Shown: positions 33,201 through 47,300, counted from the first letter of the stretch. The stretch: DNA of 64,000 nt from Streptomyces rapamycinicus NRRL 5491 (GCF_024298965.1 NZ_CP085193.1:5270001-5334000); one strand, 5' to 3'. Numbers and translations are program-made. Notes: generated from the sequence alone by a model not told the origin.

Positions 33201-36200
33201 TCTGGGCCAGGCGCACCCGTACGGAGGTCGCGCCGGTCGCGTGGAGCGACACTCCGCGCCACGAGAAGGGCAGACGGGTCGCGTCGTCATCGGCCAACGC
33301 GGTGAAGCCCATCGAGTGCAGGGCGGCATCGAGCAGCGCGGGGTGCAGACCGAATCCCCCCACGTCGGTGCCGGGGGGCAGTTCGACCTCGGCGTAGATC
33401 TCCTCCCCCAGCCGCCACGCCGCCCGCAACCCCCGGAACACCGGCCCATAGCCATACCCCAGACCGGCCAACCGCTCATACAACCCATCCACCACCACCG
33501 ACTCCGCACCCTCCGGCGGCCACACCCCCACACCCACCGACCCAGCCACCCCAACAGCCCTCAACACACCCGACGCATGACGCACCCACGGCACCCCCGA
33601 CGACACACCCTCCCCACACGAGAACACCTCCACCGACCGCGCCCCCACCTCATCAGCACCACCCACCACCACCTGCAAACGCACCCCACCCCCATCAGGC
33701 ACCACCAACGGCGCCTCCAACGTCAACTCCTCCACTCGACCACACCCCACCTCGTCACCAGCACGCAACGCCAACTCCACACACGCCGCCCCCGGCAACA
33801 GAACCCGGTCCAGTACCACGTGATCGGCGACCCAAGGCTGTGTGTGCCGGGACACCCGGCCGGTCAGCACCACCGCGGAGCTGTCGGCCAGCGGGACCGC
33901 GGCGGCCAGCAGGGGGTGGTCGGCCGGGCTGAGCCCGGCCGATGCGGTGTCGGCTCCGGAGGACGGCTCCAGCCAGAACCGGGTCCGCTGGAACGGGTAC
34001 GTCGGCAGGTCCACCGGCTGTACGCGGGGCCCTCCCAGCACGGCGCACCAGTCCACGGGGACGCCGCGAACGTAGGCGCGGGCCACGGCAGCCAACAGCG
34101 ACTCGGGTTCAGGCCGGTCGCGGCGCAGCACGGGAACGCTCACCCCGGCCCCGGACACACCGTCCTGGACCATCCCCGACAACGTCCCATCCGGACCCAA
34201 CTCCACGAACGTGGCCACACCCTCAGCCTCCAGAGCACGCACACCATCGTGGAACCGCACCGCCTCACGTACGTGCCGGACCCAGTACTCCGCACCCCCC
34301 GGAACACCCACCCGACCCGACACATTCAGCACCAACGGAATCCTCGGCACCCCATACTCCACCGACTCCGCCACCCGCCGGAAATCCTCCAGCACCCCCT
34401 CCATCAGGCACGAATGAAACGCATGCGAAACCCGCAACCGACGCACCCGCCGACCCCGCGCCTCCCACTCGGCCGCCACCACCTCCACCACCGACGCCAC
34501 ACCCGACACCACCGTGGACACCGGACCATTGACCGCCGCCACATCCACACCCTCCGGCAAGCCCTCCAACACCTCCGCCTCAGACGCCTCCACCGCCACC
34601 ATCGCCCCACCCGACGGCAACCCCTGCATCAACCGACCCCGCGCCTCCACCAACCCACACGCATCCCCCAACGAAAACACCCCCGCCACATACGCCGCCG
34701 CCAACTCACCCACCGAATGCCCCAACACCACATCCGGCACCACACCCCACGACTCCACCAACCGGAACAACGCCACCTCAACCGCAAACAACGCAGGCTG
34801 AGCAAACTCCGTACGATCCAGAACCCCCTGATCCCCGCCGAACACCACATCCCTCACCGGCAACGAAAACCCCGCACACACCTCATCAAACGCCTCCGCG
34901 AACACCGGATACACCTCATACAACCCCCGCCCCATCCCCACCCGCTGCGACCCCTGACCCGCGAAGAGAAACGCCACCGGACCCGTCGTAGCGACACCCT
35001 CGACAACCAGCGGCGACGACTCCCCACGAGCCAACACCCCCAGCCCGTCCAACAACCCCTCCCTGCCAACCCCCAACACCACCGCACGCCGCTCCAACGC
35101 CGCACGCGAGGTCACCAGGGACACCGCCGTCTCCACCGGACCCAGCTCGGGACGTTCCGCGGCGAACGCCGCCAGCCGCTCGGCGTATGCCCGTAGCGCC
35201 CGCTCGCCGACCGCCGACAGAACCCACGGAAGGACCGGCGGCAGCGGCGCGAGGGCGCCGGACTTCGCCTCCTCCGTGGCATCCGCCTCCCCCGTGGCAT
35301 CCGCCTCCTCCGGGTCCGCATCCTCCAGGATGACGTGGGCGTTGGTACCGCTGACGCCGAACGAGGACACCCCGGCCCGGCGAGGGTGTCCGGCTGGCCG
35401 GGGCCAGTCCACGGGGTCCGTCAGCAGGGACACCGCGCCGGAGGACCAGTCCACCTGCGGGGACGGCTCGTCCACGTGCAGCGTGCGCGGCAGCACCCCG
35501 TGCCGCATCGCCATCACCATCTTGATCACACCCGCCACACCCGCCGCCGCCGCGGTGTGCCCGATGTTGGACTTCAACGACCCCAACCACAGCGGCCGGT
35601 CGGCCGCACGCCCCTGCCCGTACGTCGCCAACAGCGCCTGCGCCTCGATCGGATCGCCGAGCCGGGTGCCCGTGCCGTGCGCCTCGACCGCGTCCACCTC
35701 GCCGGGCTCCAGCCCCGCCGCGGCCAGCGCCTGGCGGATCACCCGCTGCTGCGAGGGGCCGTTGGGCGCGCTCAGGCCGTTGCTGGCACCATCCTGGTTG
35801 ACCGCCGTACCCCGGACGACCGCGAGCACCCGGTGCCCGTTCCGGCGCGCGTCGGACAACCGTTCCAGGAGCAGGACGCCGACGCCTTCGCCCCAGGCCG
35901 TGCCGTCGGCCGCGGCGGCGAACGACTTGCAGCGACCGTCGGGCGCCAGCCCGCGCTGGCGGCTGAACTCCACGAAGGCGACGGGGTTGACGACCACCGC
36001 GACACCGCCGACGACGGCCAGCGAGCTCTCGCCCTGCCGCAGCGACTGGCAGGCCAGGTGGAGCGCCACCAGGGACGACGAGCACGCCGTGTCCACCGTG
36101 ACCGCCGGTCCTTCGAGACCCAGCGCGTACGCCACCCGTCCTGAGACGACGGCCGTGGCGCCCCCGGTCAGGTAGTAGCCCTCGGCGCCCTCGGCGGCCT

Positions 36201-39200
36201 GCCGCGCACCGGCCCCGTAACCCTGCGCGGACGCTCCGACGAACACACCGGTCGGAGTGGCCCGCAGCGACGTGGGATCGATGCCCGCCCGCTCGAACAC
36301 CTCCCAGGAGGCCTCCAGCATCAGCCGCTGCTGCGGGTCCATCGCCAGTGCCTCACGCGGGGAGATGCCGAACAAGGTGGGGTCGAATTCCCCGATGTCC
36401 GGGATGAAGGCGCCCTCGCGGACGTATGACGTCCCGGGCCGGTCCGGCTCGGGGTCGTACAGCGCGTCGAGGTCCCATCCCCGGTCCGTGGGGAAGGGCG
36501 AGACCGTGTCGACCCCATCGGCCACCACCCGCCACAGCTCCTCCGGTGACTCGGCGCCACCGGGGTAGCGGCAGCTCATCGCCACGATCGCGATGGGGTC
36601 GTCGGACGTCACCGGAACCGTCGCCCCGGTCGGCCCCCGCCCCGGCTCCGTGGCGTCGTCGCCCAGGATCTCGTGGCGGAGGAAGTCCGCCAGCGCGGCC
36701 ACGGTGGGATGGTCGTAGACCAGGGTCGCGGGCAGCGGCAGACCGCTGGCCTCACTCAGCCGATTGCGCAGCCGCACGGCGGTCAGCGAGTCGAGGCCCA
36801 GCTCCCGGAAGGCGCGTCCGACCGGTATCGCACCGGCCTCCGCGTATCCCAGGACGGCAGCGGCCTGTTCGCGTACGAGCGACACCAGCAGATCGGTCCG
36901 GCCGGACCGCGAGAGCGCGGCGAGCCGTTGGCGCAGCTCCGGTTCCGCGCCGCTTTCGACGGCCGTGGACGTGGCCGTGGACGCTTCGAGCAGCAGCCGC
37001 CGCACCTCGGGGAGTTCTCCGATGAGGGGACGGGGGCGGGCCGAGGTGAAGAGGGGGACGAACCGGGCCCAGTCCACGTCCGCCACGGTCACGGTCGTCT
37101 CGTCGTGGTCCAGTGCCTGGCCGAGAGCGGTGATCGCCAGGTCGGGGTCCATGGGCCGCAGACCGCGCAGCCGCAGATAGGCGTCGGCGCCGGCGTCGGC
37201 CGCCATGCCGGAGCCGTCCCAGGAACCCCAGGCGACCGAGGTGGCGGTTCCGCCGCGGTCGCGCCGCCGCTGGGCGAGGGCGTCGAGGAAGGCGTTCGCC
37301 GCGGCGTAGGCGCCCTGGTTCCCGCTGCCCCACACCCCCGCGTTGGACGAGAAGAGAACGAAGGCGTCGAGTTGGTCCGGGGGGAGCGACGCGTCGAGGA
37401 GTGCGGCGCCGGCCGCCTTGGCGCCGAGCACCTGGGCGCACTCGCCCGGTGTGGTGTCAAGGAGCGGTGTGAGCTGGCCCACCCCCGCGGTGTGGACGAC
37501 GGCGTTCGGCGGATGCTCGGCCAGGAGCGCGGTGAGCGCGTCCCGGTCGGTGACGTCGCACGCGACGATCGTCACCTCGGCACCGAGCGCCGTCAGTTCG
37601 TCCCTCAGCCGGTCGGCGCCGGGCGCGTCGGGTCCGCGCCTGCCCGTCAGTACCAGGTGGTCCGCGCCCTTGCGGGCGAGCCACCGCGCCACGCCGGCGC
37701 CGAGCGCGCCGGTGCCGCCGGTCACCAGGACGGTGCCGCGCGGACGCCAGGGCGAGGGAGCCGATGCGGAGGCCGACGCCGCGCGCACCATCCTGCGGAC
37801 GTACGTACCCGAGGGCCGTACGGCGATCTGGTCCTCGTCACCGGCCGCGGCCAGGATGTCGGAGAGCCTCTGCCGAGCCCCGGCGTCCAGCGGCTCCGCG
37901 GGCAGGTCCAGCAGCCCGCCCCAGCGCTCGGGGTGCTCCAGACCGGCCACCCTGCCGAGCCCCCAGACCTGCGCCTGTACGGGGCTGAGCAGCCGGTCGG
38001 AGCGCTGCGCCGCGACCGCGCCCCGGGTGGCGAGCCACAGTGGCGCGTGGCGCCCGTCGAGCGCCTGGACCAGGGCGAGGGTGGCGGCGAGGCCGCGCGG
38101 CACCGCCGGGTGGTCGGGGTGCGGTGCCTCGTCCAGGGCCAGCAGCGACAGAACGCCCGACAGGGGCGCCGGCCGCTGGTCGACGGCGTCCGCCACGGCC
38201 CCCACCAGCGCGGTGCGATCGACGTCCGCGCAGGACACCAGGAGGGGGACGACGAGGGCGCCGGAGTCGGCCAGGGCGGAGGACACGTCGCTCACCAGGG
38301 GGTCGTCGGCGTGCGTTTCCGGGACGGCGAGCAGCCAGCTGCCGGAGAGGCGGCCGGTGGGCGGGGCCGAGAGCGGCCGCCAGGTGATCCGGTAGCGCCA
38401 TGAGTCGATGAGCGACCGGTCGCGTGCGGTACGACGCCAGGTGGCCAGGGCGGGCAGCAGCTCCCCGACCAGCTCCCCGTCCGCGTCGAGGGTCAGCGCC
38501 AGCTCGGTCACGTCGGCCCGTTCGACCGCGTCCCAGAAGCGCGTCTCGGCCTCATGGGCCCGGAGGGGCTCGGCCTCGTCAGGGGACGCGTGGGTGTCGA
38601 GCCAGTAGCGCTGCCGCTGGAAGGCATACGTCGGCAACTCGACCCGCCGCGCACCCCCGAACAACGAGGACCAGTCCACCGCCACACCATGGACATACGC
38701 CTCCCCCACAGACCGCAAAAACCGGTCCAACCCGCCATCGTCACGACGCAGCGACCCCAAAACCACAGCCCCCGCACCCGCCGCGTCAATGCTCTCCTGC
38801 ACCCCGACCGCGAGCACCGGATGCGCACTGGCCTCAATAAACACATCGAAACCCTGCGCCAACAACACCTCGGTCGCGGTCGCGAAACGCACCGTCTCCC
38901 GCAAATTCCGATACCAGTACTCCGCATCCAACTGCTCGGTATCGATCCAGTCACCCGTCACCGTGGAGAAGAACGGCACCCGGGACCGCACCGGAGCAAT
39001 CCCGCCCAACTCCTCCAACAACCGCTCCCGCAACACCTCCACACCCACCGAATGCGACGCGTAATCCACCTCAACCCGCCGCGCCCGCACCCCCTCCACC
39101 CCACACACCCCAACAAACTCATCCAACGCCTCCCCATCACCCGACACCACAACCGACGAAGGCCCATTGACAGCCGCCACCCCCACCCGGCCATCCCACC

Positions 39201-41310
39201 GCTCCAACAGCACACCAACCTCATCAGCGGAAACCGCCACCGACACCATGCCCCCACCACCCGCCAACACCCTCAACGCCCGACTCCGCAAAGCCACCAC
39301 ACGCGCCCCGTCCTCCAACGACAACGCACCCGCCACACACGCCGCCGCAATCTCCCCCTGCGAATGCCCCACCACCGCACCCGGCACCACACCAAAGGAC
39401 TCCCACAACGCCCCCAACGACACCATCACCGCCCACAACACCGGCTGCACCACATCCACCCGCCCCAACGCCACCCCATCCCCCAACACCCCCACCAACG
39501 ACCAATCCACATACACCGACAAAGCCCGCTCACACTCCGCCATCCGCCCCGCAAACACCGGAGAAACCCCCAACAACTCCACCGCCATCCCCACCCACTG
39601 CGACCCCTGCCCCGGAAACACCACCACCGACTTCCCCACACCCGAACCCCCACCAGCAACCAACCCCGGAGCCGAAACCCCCTCGGCCAACGCCACCAAA
39701 CCAGCACGAAGCCCCCCGACACCATCCCCCACCACCACCGCCCGATCCGGCAACGCCGCCCGCGACGCCGCGAGGGACAGCCCCACATCGGCCGGACACA
39801 GATCCGTACGGCCCTCCGTGAACGACACCAGACGCCCCGCCTGCTCACGCAGCGCCCGTTCACCCCGAGCCGACAGCGGCCAGACAACCGGCCCTACCGC
39901 GGGTTCGGTCGTGGCCTCCTCGGCCTCGACGTGTTCGAAGATCACATGGGCGTTGGTCCCGCTCATGCCGAACGAGGAGACCCCGGCCCGGCGCGGACGG
40001 CCGTCCACCTCCGGCCACTCCCGAGCCTCCGTCAACAGCGACACCCCACCCGACGACCAGTCCACATGCGGCGACGGCTCATCCACATGCAACGTGCGCG
40101 GCAACACCCCGTGGCGCATCGCCATCACCATCTTGATGACGCCACCGACACCCGCCGCGGCCGCGCTGTGCCCGATGTTCGACTTCAACGACCCCAGCCA
40201 CAGCGGACGATCAGCCGGGCGCCCGCGCCCGTACACCGCCTGCAGCGCCTCCGCCTCGATGGGGTCGCCCAGCACCGTGCCCGTGCCGTGCCCCTCCACC
40301 GCGTCCACCTCGTCCGGCGACAGCCCGGCGTTCCCCAGTGCCTGCCGGATCACCCGCTGCTGCGACGGCCCGTTCGGCGCCGTCAGCCCGTTGCTCGCCC
40401 CGTCCTGGTTCACCGCGCTGCCCCGCACCACCGCCAGTACCGGAAGCCCACGCCGCCGCGCCTCCGACAGCCGCGTCAGCAGCAGTACGCCCACCCCCTC
40501 CGCCCATCCCGTCCCGTCCGCGCCCGCCGCGTACGCCTTGCACCGTCCGTCGGCGGACAGCCCCCGCTGCCTGCTGAATTCGATGAACGGTCCCGGGCCG
40601 GACAGGATCGTCGCTCCGCCCGCGAGCGCCATCGAGCACTCGCCCTTGCGCAGGCTGTGGCAGGCGAGGTGAAGGGCGACCAGGGACGAGGAGCAGGCCG
40701 TGTCCACGGTCACCGCGGGGCCCTCCAGTCCGAGGGTGTAGGCCACCCGCCCGGAGGCGACGCTCGCGGCGGTGCCGGTCAGCAGATGGCCTTCCAGTTC
40801 CCCGGGCGCGGACCGGGCGCGGGGGCTGTAGTCCTGGCCGTTCGTACCGGCGTAGACGCCGATCGTGTCGCCGCGTACCGAGGTGGGGGCGATCCCGGCG
40901 CGTTCGAAGACCTCCCAGGACGTCTCCAGCAGCAGCCGCTGCTGCGGGTCCATCGCCAGCGCCTCACGCGGACTGATCCCGAAGAACTCCGCGTCGAACT
41001 CCCCCGCGTCATGGACGAACCCGCCCTGGGTGACATAGGACGTGCCCGGCTCGTCCGGATCGGTGGAGTGGAGCGCGTCCAGATCCCAGCCACGGTCGGC
41101 CGGGAAGTCCGATACCGCGTCCACCTGGTCGTGGACGAGCCGCCACAGGTCCTCCGGTGAGCGGACCCCGCCGGGGTAGCGGCACGCCATGGCCACGATC
41201 GCGACCGGCTCGGCCTCGGCGGTTTCGACCTCCTGCAGCCGCTGCCGGGTCTTCCGCAGTTCGGCGGTCATCCACTTGAGGTGGTCCAGGAGCTCTTCTT
41301 CGTTGGCCAT
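30274..41310 (-). CDS. PKS3: type I modular polyketide synthase, modules 4-5
   Basis: A 3,678-residue bimodular PKS. Order: docking helix (begins [11 protein letters not shown]); module 4 KS (Cys206)-AT (560-860)-KR (about 900-1390)-ACP (Ser near 1503); module 5 KS (Cys1743)-AT (2110-2410)-DH (near 2497)-ER (2950-3227)-KR (3240-3487)-ACP (near 3552); C-terminal docking domain (3600-3678, ending in [16 protein letters not shown]). Module 4 uses methylmalonyl and an A-type KR (Trp near 1327, no LDD). Module 5 uses malonyl and a B-type KR. The gene starts at the ATG at 41310 with GAGGAG 10 nt upstream, 51 bp after the PKS2 stop, so the two are almost certainly cotranscribed. The DH of module 5 has Asp instead of Gly in its HxxxGxxxxP signature, although an ER downstream implies that dehydration is needed. 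Confidence 0.97.
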   Translation of the reverse strand: MANEEELLDHLKWMTAELRKTRQRLQEVETAEAEPVAIVAMACRYPGGVRSPEDLWRLVHDQVDAVSDFPADRGWDLDALHSTDPDEPGTSYVTQGGFVHDAGEFDAEFFGISPREALAMDPQQRLLLETSWEVFERAGIAPTSVRGDTIGVYAGTNGQDYSPRARSAPGELEGHLLTGTAASVASGRVAYTLGLEGPAVTVDTACSSSLVALHLACHSLRKGECSMALAGGATILSGPGPFIEFSRQRGLSADGRCKAYAAGADGTGWAEGVGVLLLTRLSEARRRGLPVLAVVRGSAVNQDGASNGLTAPNGPSQQRVIRQALGNAGLSPDEVDAVEGHGTGTVLGDPIEAEALQAVYGRGRPADRPLWLGSLKSNIGHSAAAAGVGGVIKMVMAMRHGVLPRTLHVDEPSPHVDWSSGGVSLLTEAREWPEVDGRPRRAGVSSFGMSGTNAHVIFEHVEAEEATTEPAVGPVVWPLSARGERALREQAGRLVSFTEGRTDLCPADVGLSLAASRAALPDRAVVVGDGVGGLRAGLVALAEGVSAPGLVAGGGSGVGKSVVVFPGQGSQWVGMAVELLGVSPVFAGRMAECERALSVYVDWSLVGVLGDGVALGRVDVVQPVLWAVMVSLGALWESFGVVPGAVVGHSQGEIAAACVAGALSLEDGARVVALRSRALRVLAGGGGMVSVAVSADEVGVLLERWDGRVGVAAVNGPSSVVVSGDGEALDEFVGVCGVEGVRARRVEVDYASHSVGVEVLRERLLEELGGIAPVRSRVPFFSTVTGDWIDTEQLDAEYWYRNLRETVRFATATEVLLAQGFDVFIEASAHPVLAVGVQESIDAAGAGAVVLGSLRRDDGGLDRFLRSVGEAYVHGVAVDWSSLFGGARRVELPTYAFQRQRYWLDTHASPDEAEPLRAHEAETRFWDAVERADVTELALTLDADGELVGELLPALATWRRTARDRSLIDSWRYRITWRPLSAPPTGRLSGSWLLAVPETHADDPLVSDVSSALADSGALVVPLLVSCADVDRTALVGAVADAVDQRPAPLSGVLSLLALDEAPHPDHPAVPRGLAATLALVQALDGRHAPLWLATRGAVAAQRSDRLLSPVQAQVWGLGRVAGLEHPERWGGLLDLPAEPLDAGARQRLSDILAAAGDEDQIAVRPSGTYVRRMVRAASASASAPSPWRPRGTVLVTGGTGALGAGVARWLARKGADHLVLTGRRGPDAPGADRLRDELTALGAEVTIVACDVTDRDALTALLAEHPPNAVVHTAGVGQLTPLLDTTPGECAQVLGAKAAGAALLDASLPPDQLDAFVLFSSNAGVWGSGNQGAYAAANAFLDALAQRRRDRGGTATSVAWGSWDGSGMAADAGADAYLRLRGLRPMDPDLAITALGQALDHDETTVTVADVDWARFVPLFTSARPRPLIGELPEVRRLLLEASTATSTAVESGAEPELRQRLAALSRSGRTDLLVSLVREQAAAVLGYAEAGAIPVGRAFRELGLDSLTAVRLRNRLSEASGLPLPATLVYDHPTVAALADFLRHEILGDDATEPGRGPTGATVPVTSDDPIAIVAMSCRYPGGAESPEELWRVVADGVDTVSPFPTDRGWDLDALYDPEPDRPGTSYVREGAFIPDIGEFDPTLFGISPREALAMDPQQRLMLEASWEVFERAGIDPTSLRATPTGVFVGASAQGYGAGARQAAEGAEGYYLTGGATAVVSGRVAYALGLEGPAVTVDTACSSSLVALHLACQSLRQGESSLAVVGGVAVVVNPVAFVEFSRQRGLAPDGRCKSFAAAADGTAWGEGVGVLLLERLSDARRNGHRVLAVVRGTAVNQDGASNGLSAPNGPSQQRVIRQALAAAGLEPGEVDAVEAHGTGTRLGDPIEAQALLATYGQGRAADRPLWLGSLKSNIGHTAAAAGVAGVIKMVMAMRHGVLPRTLHVDEPSPQVDWSSGAVSLLTDPVDWPRPAGHPRRAGVSSFGVSGTNAHVILEDADPEEADATGEADATEEAKSGALAPLPPVLPWVLSAVGERALRAYAERLAAFAAERPELGPVETAVSLVTSRAALERRAVVLGVGREGLLDGLGVLARGESSPLVVEGVATTGPVAFLFAGQGSQRVGMGRGLYEVYPVFAEAFDEVCAGFSLPVRDVVFGGDQGVLDRTEFAQPALFAVEVALFRLVESWGVVPDVVLGHSVGELAAAYVAGVFSLGDACGLVEARGRLMQGLPSGGAMVAVEASEAEVLEGLPEGVDVAAVNGPVSTVVSGVASVVEVVAAEWEARGRRVRRLRVSHAFHSCLMEGVLEDFRRVAESVEYGVPRIPLVLNVSGRVGVPGGAEYWVRHVREAVRFHDGVRALEAEGVATFVELGPDGTLSGMVQDGVSGAGVSVPVLRRDRPEPESLLAAVARAYVRGVPVDWCAVLGGPRVQPVDLPTYPFQRTRFWLEPSSGADTASAGLSPADHPLLAAAVPLADSSAVVLTGRVSRHTQPWVADHVVLDRVLLPGAACVELALRAGDEVGCGRVEELTLEAPLVVPDGGGVRLQVVVGGADEVGARSVEVFSCGEGVSSGVPWVRHASGVLRAVGVAGSVGVGVWPPEGAESVVVDGLYERLAGLGYGYGPVFRGLRAAWRLGEEIYAEVELPPGTDVGGFGLHPALLDAALHSMGFTALADDDATRLPFSWRGVSLHATGATSVRVRLAQTGPDTVSVELADAGGQPVARIESLVLRAVSAESLRTPTSVGADSLLRLDWTPWPEPSTSSALSLATVGDLFFEVPGSVAYPDIPAFGAALASGATAPDAVLTTPPPAEGEPTAQVRTATAWALATLQAWLADEERATSTLVIVTREGMVGAAVQGLVRSAQSEHPGRFVLVEVDGSEESCGAIPKAVESGEPQLAVRHGEVAVPRLVPAQADDTLAIPEGERAWRLEVAVAGTLDGVALVGSPAVEESLGSGQVRVGVRAAGVNFRDVLLTLGVVGQEGLGSEGAGVVLGVGPDVVGLGVGDRVFGLFPGSIGSVAVADCRMVARMPEGWSFAEAASVPVVFLTAYYGLIDLAGLGSGESVLVHAAAGGVGMAAVQLARHVGAEVWATASPVKWGVLREMGLDAERIASSRDLEFGERFLAATGGRGVDVVLNSLAGEFVDVSLGLLAGGGRFLELGKTDVREGVAGYRAFDLIEAGPERIGEMLSELMSLFREGVLRPLPLTVWDVRRAREAFRFMGQARHVGKVVLTVPALLNGQGTVLITGGTGVLGALVARHLVEARGVRRLVLTSRRGMAAEGAEELCAELSALGAEVSVVACDVADREALAEVIAHIGDLSVVVHAAGVLDDAVVESLTPERVETVLRPKADAAWHLHELTRGMDLSAFVLFSSASGTLGGPGQANYAAANSYLDALAEYRAGQGLPAQSLAWGPWEQVGGGMAGGLGDADVRRMARSGLVALVAEEGLALFDAAERYASAVVVPARLDREALRGRADSVPTLLKGLVTSTPNRRVAVSRQDTDDLTRRFAALPGAERHRALADFLRSEVAAVLNIPDTALIDAGRAFKDLGFDSLTAVELRNRLNAATGLRLPSTLVFDHPTVEALAQWLVGEMFPAMQSAERSLFDELDSVEDALSRAAIDNMTRAKVVVRLQALLAKWSGPERASGERAADNGVDVLESGTDEEIFALINKELGRS
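30830..32230 (-). repeat. KR-ER DNA block, copy in module 5
   Basis: Partner of the module 6 block. The ER stretch around 31790-31960 ([19 protein letters not shown]) differs from modules 6 and 10, which read [15 protein letters not shown]. Confidence 0.88.
33364..33815 (-). repeat. DH DNA block, copy in module 5
   Basis: Differs from the module 9 copy by only a few bases, for example FSCGEG against FSCEEG. The upstream DH segment ([16 protein letters not shown]) is unrelated, so the exchange boundary falls within the domain at the catalytic motif. Confidence 0.88.
33990..35120 (-). repeat. Malonyl-AT DNA block, copy in module 5
   Basis: Shares its longest match with module 8. A few positions ([10 protein letters not shown]) instead match the loading-module copy, which suggests mosaic exchange. 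Confidence 0.88.
36650..41210 (-). other. Module 4: KS-AT(methylmalonyl)-KR(A-type)-ACP
   Basis: The AT belongs to the repeated methylmalonyl block. The KR ([18 protein letters not shown]) is A1-like and related in protein sequence to that of module 3, but at DNA level it is not a recent copy. The ACP has GLDSL. Expected outcome: hydroxyl with an adjacent methyl branch. Confidence 0.92.
38600..39651 (-). repeat. Methylmalonyl-AT DNA block, copy in module 4
   Basis: Constant offset of 33,775 to the module 10 copy. Identity stops shortly after the [11 protein letters not shown] codons, earlier than for modules 7 and 10. Confidence 0.9.
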
Positions 41311-41361
41311 TCGGTACGCAACTCCTCGGATCGGGCCGTCGGCCGTGGTTCCCCGGCCGGG

Positions 41362-44300
41362 TCAGGCTTTGCCGAACTCCTGGTGGATGAGGTCGAACAG
41401 GTCGTCCGCGGTGGCCCCGTCCAGTTCCTCGTCCCGCGCGTGGTCGTCGTCGGTGTCCCGGGCCGGTCCGGGCCGTGCCGCCGAGGGGCCGGTGCGGTCC
41501 GGGAGGAGCGCGGACAGGCGTTCCCGGACGGTGGTGTGGGCGGGGTCGTCGGCGGGGAGCACCGCCAGCGCGGACTCCAGCTCCTGGAGCGTGCGCAACG
41601 CCCGCCCACCGGAGCCGGAGCCGGAGCCGGAGTCGGGCCCGGAGCCGGAGTCGAGGATCTCCGTCCGCAGATGGCGGGCGATGCTCTCCGGGGTGGGGTG
41701 GTCGAAGGCGAGCGCGGCGGGCAGTCGCAGACCGGTGGCCGCGACCAGCCGGTTGCGGAAGTCGACGGCGGTCAGCGAGTCGAAGCCCAGGTCGCGGAAG
41801 GCCCGGTCCGGATCGACGGTACGGGCCGAGGGGTGGCCCAGAGCCGCCGCGGCGTGCTCGCGCACCAGGTCCAGCACCAGTTGGTCCCGCTCCGGCTCGG
41901 GCGCGCGGGCCAGTCGTTCGGCCAGCGTGGGCCCGGACGGGTCCGGGGCGACGGCCACCGTTTCCTCCGCCGTCCGCCGCACCTCCGCCAGGTCGCCGAT
42001 CAGCGGGCTCGGGCGCAGCGCGGTGAAGCCCGGGGCGAACCGCTCCCAGTCCACATCGGCCACGACCACACAGGCCGGGCCGCCCGGCGCGTCCCACAGG
42101 GCGTCCACCGCGAGCCGGGGGCTGAGGGTCCGCAGACCGCGGCGGCGCAGGTGGTCCTCCGCCGCGGCGGCCATTCCGCCCTCGGCCCAGGGCCCCCAGG
42201 CCACCGAGGTGGCGCACCGGCCACGGTCCCGGCGCTGCTCGGCCAGCGCGTCGAGGAAGGCGTTGGCCGCCGCGTAAGCGCCCTGTCCACCGCTGCCCCA
42301 GACGGCGGCGATGGACGAGAACAGGACGAAGGCGTCGAGGGGTTCGTCGGCGAACAGCTCGTCCAGGTGCACCGCACCGGTGGCCTTGGCGGACACCACC
42401 GCGTCGTAGTCGCCGAGGTCGGTGCGTACGTCCGGCATCTCGGGCGCTCCGGCGGCGTGGACGACGGCGGTGACCGGCGGGCCGGCGTCGCGGAGCCCGT
42501 CGACGAGGGCGGCCAGGGCGTTCCGGTCGGTGACGTCGCAGGCGGCCATGGTGACCGCCGCGCCCAGGCCGGTCAGTTCGCCCTCCAGGGCGGCGGCACC
42601 CGGCGCCGACCGGCCTCGGCGGCTGACGAGCACCAGGTGCTCGGCGCCCTCACGGGCCAGGGCGCGGGCGACGTGTGCGCCCAGGGTGCCGGTGCCGCCA
42701 GTGATCAGTACGGTGCCTCGTGGCCGCCACCGAGGTGTCCGGGGGGCCTGTCCGTCACGGACCAGCCTGCGGCCGAACAGCCCGGCGGGCCGCACCGCCA
42801 GCTGGTCCTCGTCCTGTCCGCCCGTCAGCGCCGTGGCGAACCACTCCCGTGTGCGGTGGTCCCACGTGTCGGGGAGATCGATGAGCCCGCCCCACAGCTC
42901 GGGGTGTTCGAGGGCCATCACCCGTCCCAGGCCCCACAGCTCGCCCTGCGGGGCGCTGGTGAGCGGGTCGCCGGGGCCGGTCGAGACCGCGCCGCGGGTC
43001 GCACACCACAGGGGTGCGGTGAGGTTGCGGCCGATCTCCGTCTCCAGCAGGGCGAGGGTGTGCCGGAGACCTGGGGGGACGGCCGGTTCCCCGTCGTCCG
43101 GGGCGTCGTCCAGGGCGAGCAGGGACAGCACACCGGTCACCCCGGGAGGCGCGGCGGCCAGCCCCTCGGCGAGGCTCGTCCGGTCGCTCACCAGGACGGT
43201 CCGGGTGCGGGCGCCGCGTTCGTCCAGCGCCCGCTGCGCCCCTTCGGCGGCCGGGTGGGCCACGAGCGCGGCGGGCACGAGGATGAGCCAGGTGGCGGCG
43301 GACGCGGCGGCGGGCTGGAGGTCGAGGGGTTTCCAGGTGACGCGGTAGCGGCGGCGGTCCGCCTCGGCCCGTTCCCGCCGGCCGCGCCGCCAGGCGGAGA
43401 GGGCGGGCAGGACGGCGCTCCACGGCTGCTCGTCGGCCACCTCCAGCATCGTGCCCAGCGCCTGGTGGTCGGCGCGCTCCACGGCGTCCCAGAAGGGCGC
43501 GTCCACGGTGTCGTTGAGGGTCCGCCCCGGGTCCGTGGCCGGGGTCGTGGCCGGGTCCAGCCAGTAGCGGCGGCCCCGGAAGGTGTACGCGGGAAGGTCC
43601 ACCCGCCGGGCCCCGGTGTCCTCGAACACCGCCGGCCAGGCGATCCGGCGCCCTCTGACGTGGGCGGTGCCGAGCGCCGCCCACAGGCTCTCGGCCTCGG
43701 GGCGGCCGGTGCGCAGGGCGGGCACCAGCGCCACGTCGCAGCCCGGCGGCAGGCAGTCCTGGCCCATGGCGCTGAGCACACCGTCCGGGCCGATTTCGAT
43801 GAACGTACGGACGTCCTGGTCCGCCAGGTACCGCATGCCGTCCAGGAAGCGCACGGTGTGGCGGACGTGCCGCACCCAGTACTCGGGCGTGCCGATCTCC
43901 TCCGGGCTGGCGGGGCGGCCGGTGAGGTCGGACACCACGGGGATCCGGGGCGTTTCGTACCTCACGGTCTCCGCCACCCGCCGGAAGTCGTCGAGCACGG
44001 GGTCCATGAGCGGTGAGTGGAAGGCGTGCCCGGTCCGCAGCCGCTTCGCCTTCCGGCCCCGGTCCGTCCAGTGGGCGGCGAGCCGTGCGATGTCCTCGTC
44101 CGCGCCGGAGAGCACGACGGACGTCGGCCCGTTCACGGCCGCGACACCGACCCCGTCGGGCAGGGACTCCAGGACCTCGGCCTCGGACGCCCGCACCGCC
44201 ACCATCGCCCCGCCCGGGGGGAGCGCCTGCATCAGCCGGCCGCGCGCCGCCACCAGCCGGCACGCGTCCTCCAGGGAGAACACGCCCGCGACATGCGCGG

Positions 44301-47300
44301 CGGCCAGCTCGCCCAGCGAATGCCCCAGCAGCGCGTCGGGCCGTACGCCCCACCGCTCCAGCAGCCGGAACAGCGCCACCTCCACCGCGAACAGGGCGGG
44401 CTGGGCGGTCGCGGTCCGGTCCAGCGCGGCCGCGTCGTCGCCGAAGACCGTGCACCGCAGCGGCAGGTCCATGTGCTCGCACACCGCGTCGAACGCCGCC
44501 GCGAACACCGGGTAGGTCTCGTACAGCTCCCGTCCCATACCGGGGCGCTGCGCGCCTTGTCCCGTGAACAGGAAGGCCACCTTGCCGTCCTTCGCGGTGC
44601 CCTCGACGACGCCCGGCGAGGGGGTCCCGTCCAGCAGCGTGTCCAGACCGCGGAGCAGTTCCGTACGGTCGGCCCCGATCACCACGGCCTGATGGGCGAG
44701 TGCGGCGCGCGAGGTGGCCAGGGAGAACGCCACGTCGCGGGGGTGGTCGTGGCGTCCCGGTCCCTGGAGGTGGGCCCGGAGTCCGCGGGCCTGTGTGCGC
44801 AGCGCGTCCGGGCCGGAGGCGGCAAGGAGCCAGGGGACGACCCCGGGGCGGGGCCGGGGAGTCTCGGGCGCGTCAGAGGTCTCGGGCGCGTCGGGCCCGT
44901 CGGCGGCGTCGGGCGCGTCAGAGGTCTCGGGCACGTCGGAGGCGTCGGGCACGTCGGCGGCGGGGTCGGACGCGTCGGAAACGTCGGTCGCGTCGGAGGC
45001 GGGGTCCGGGGTGTGTTCGATGATCACATGGGCGTTGGTGCCGCTCATTCCGAACGAGGAGATGCCGGCCCGGCGCGGACGGCCGTCCACCTCCGGCCAC
45101 TCCCGAGCCTCCGTCAACAGCGACACCCCACCCGACGACCAGTCCACATGCGGCGACGGCTCATCCACATGCAACGTGCGCGGCAACACCCCGTGCCGCA
45201 TCGCCATCACCATCTTGATCACACCCGCCACACCCGCCGCCGCCTGCGCATGCCCAATATTCGACTTCAACGACCCCAACCACAACGGCCGATCAACCGC
45301 ACGCCCCTGCCCATACGTCGCCAACAACGCCTGCGCCTCGATCGGATCACCCAGCGACGTCCCCGTCCCATGCCCCTCCACCACATCGACATCACCCGAC
45401 GACAACCCCGCACCCACCAACGCCTGCCGGATCACCCGCTGCTGCGACGGACCATTCGGCGCCGTCAAACCATTCGACGCACCATCCTGATTCACCGCAC
45501 TACCCCGCACCACCGCCAACACCCGAAGCCCACGCCGCCGCGCCTCCGACAACCGCGTCACCAACAACACACCCACACCCTCCGCCCACCCCGTACCGTC
45601 CGCCGACGCCGAGAACGCCTTGCACCGCCCATCGGCAGCCAACCCCCGCTGCCTGCTGAACTCCACGAAGCCCCCGGGCGTGGACATCACGGCGACGCCG
45701 CCGACCAGCGCCTGGGCGCACTCCCCCGCGGCGAGGGCCGTCGCCGCCAGGTGCAGGGCCACCAGCGACGACGAGCAGGCGGTGTCCACCGTCAGCGCCG
45801 GGCCCTCGAGGCCGAAGGTGTAGGAGATGCGTCCGGCGAGCACGCCCGCCGCGTTGCCGGTGAGCAGATGCCCTTCCAGCTCCCGCGCCGCGGGCCCGGC
45901 CAGGGAGAGGTAGTCCTGTCCGCTGGTGCCGATGAACACGCCGGTCGTCCGGTCCCGGAGGGACGTGGGGTCCACACCGGCCCGTTCGGCGGCCTCCCAG
46001 GAGACCTCCAGCAACTGCCGCTGCTGGGGGTCCATGGCCAGCGCTTCCCGCGGCGAGATGCCGAAGAAGTCCGCGTCGAACCGGGTGGCGTCGTCCAGGA
46101 AGCCGCCGTGGCGGACGTACGACGTCCCCGGCCGGTCCGGATCGGGGTCGTACAGCCGCTCCAGGTCCCACCCCCGGTCGGCCGGGAACGGGGCGACGGC
46201 GTCACCGCCGCGGTCCACCAGTTCCCACAGGTCCTCCGGCGACCGTACGCCGCCGGGCAGTCGGCAGGCCATCCCGACGATCGCGACGGGCTCCTCCGAG
46301 CGCGCTCCGGTCACCGTGAGGGCGTCGTCGACGGCGTCGTCCGCCCCGCCGAGGAGCTCGGCCCTCAGCTGCCGGGCGAGGGCGTGCGGGGTGGGGTGGT
46401 CGAACGCGAGCGTGGGCGGCAGCTCCAGGCCGGTCGCCGCGTTCAGCCGGTTCCGCAGCTCGACCGCGGTGACGGAGTCGAAGCCCAGGTCCCTGAAGGC
46501 GCGTTCGGCACCGACTGCGGCCGGGGATCCGTGGCCCAGCACGGTGGCCACCTGGAGCCGCACCAGGTCCAGCAGCCCACGCTCCTGTTCGGCCTCCGGC
46601 CGCCCCGCGAGCCGCTCCCGCAGCGGGGACTCCCCCGTGGCGACGGCCGGGGGCGGGGCGGCGGGCGCCACCTCGGGCATGGTCGTCCCGGTGTCCAGCC
46701 AGTAGCGGGTGCGCTGGAAGGCGTAGGTCGGCAGGTCCACCCGCCGGGCCCCGGTGCCGTCGAACACCGCTTCCCAGTCGGGGCCGACGCCCCTGATGTG
46801 CAGCCGGCCGAGCGCCGTCGTCAGCGCTTGGGCGTCCGGCCGGTTCGTGCGGAGCGCCGGTATGAACGCGATGTCCGCACCGCCGGTCGGGCACTGGTCC
46901 CCCAGGGCGCCCAGGGTGCCGTCCGGGCCCAGCTCCAGGAAGGTCCGCACGCCCTGGTCCACCAGCCACCGGACACCGTCGGCGAACCGTACGGTGCCGC
47001 GGACGTGCCGCACCCAGTAGTCGGGGGAGCCGATCTCCTCGGCGTCGGCGGCCGTGCCGGTGAGGTTGGAGACGACGGGGATTCGCGGCGGGTGGAAGGC
47101 CACGGTCTCCGCGACCGCGCGGAACTCCGCCAGCATGGCGTCCATGTGCCGCGAGTGGAAGGCGCGGTCCACCCGCAGCCGCGTCGCCTTGCGCCCTTCG
47201 GCGGTCCAGGACCGGGCGAGTTCCCCGACCGCGTCCTCGTCCCCCGAGACCACCGTGGACGACGGGCTGTTGACCGCGGCGATGTCCACCCGGTCCGCCA

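Larger units (their letters stand above)
30530..36605 (-). other. Module 5: KS-AT(malonyl)-DH-ER-KR-ACP
   Basis: The full reductive loop is present: DH with [10 protein letters not shown] (Asp where Gly is usual), ER with [11 protein letters not shown] nucleotide-binding motif, KR with VLDD and NYAAAN. If the DH works, the unit is a saturated CH2-CH2. The ACP domain has the unusual VLNIPD stretch before GFDSL. Confidence 0.92.
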
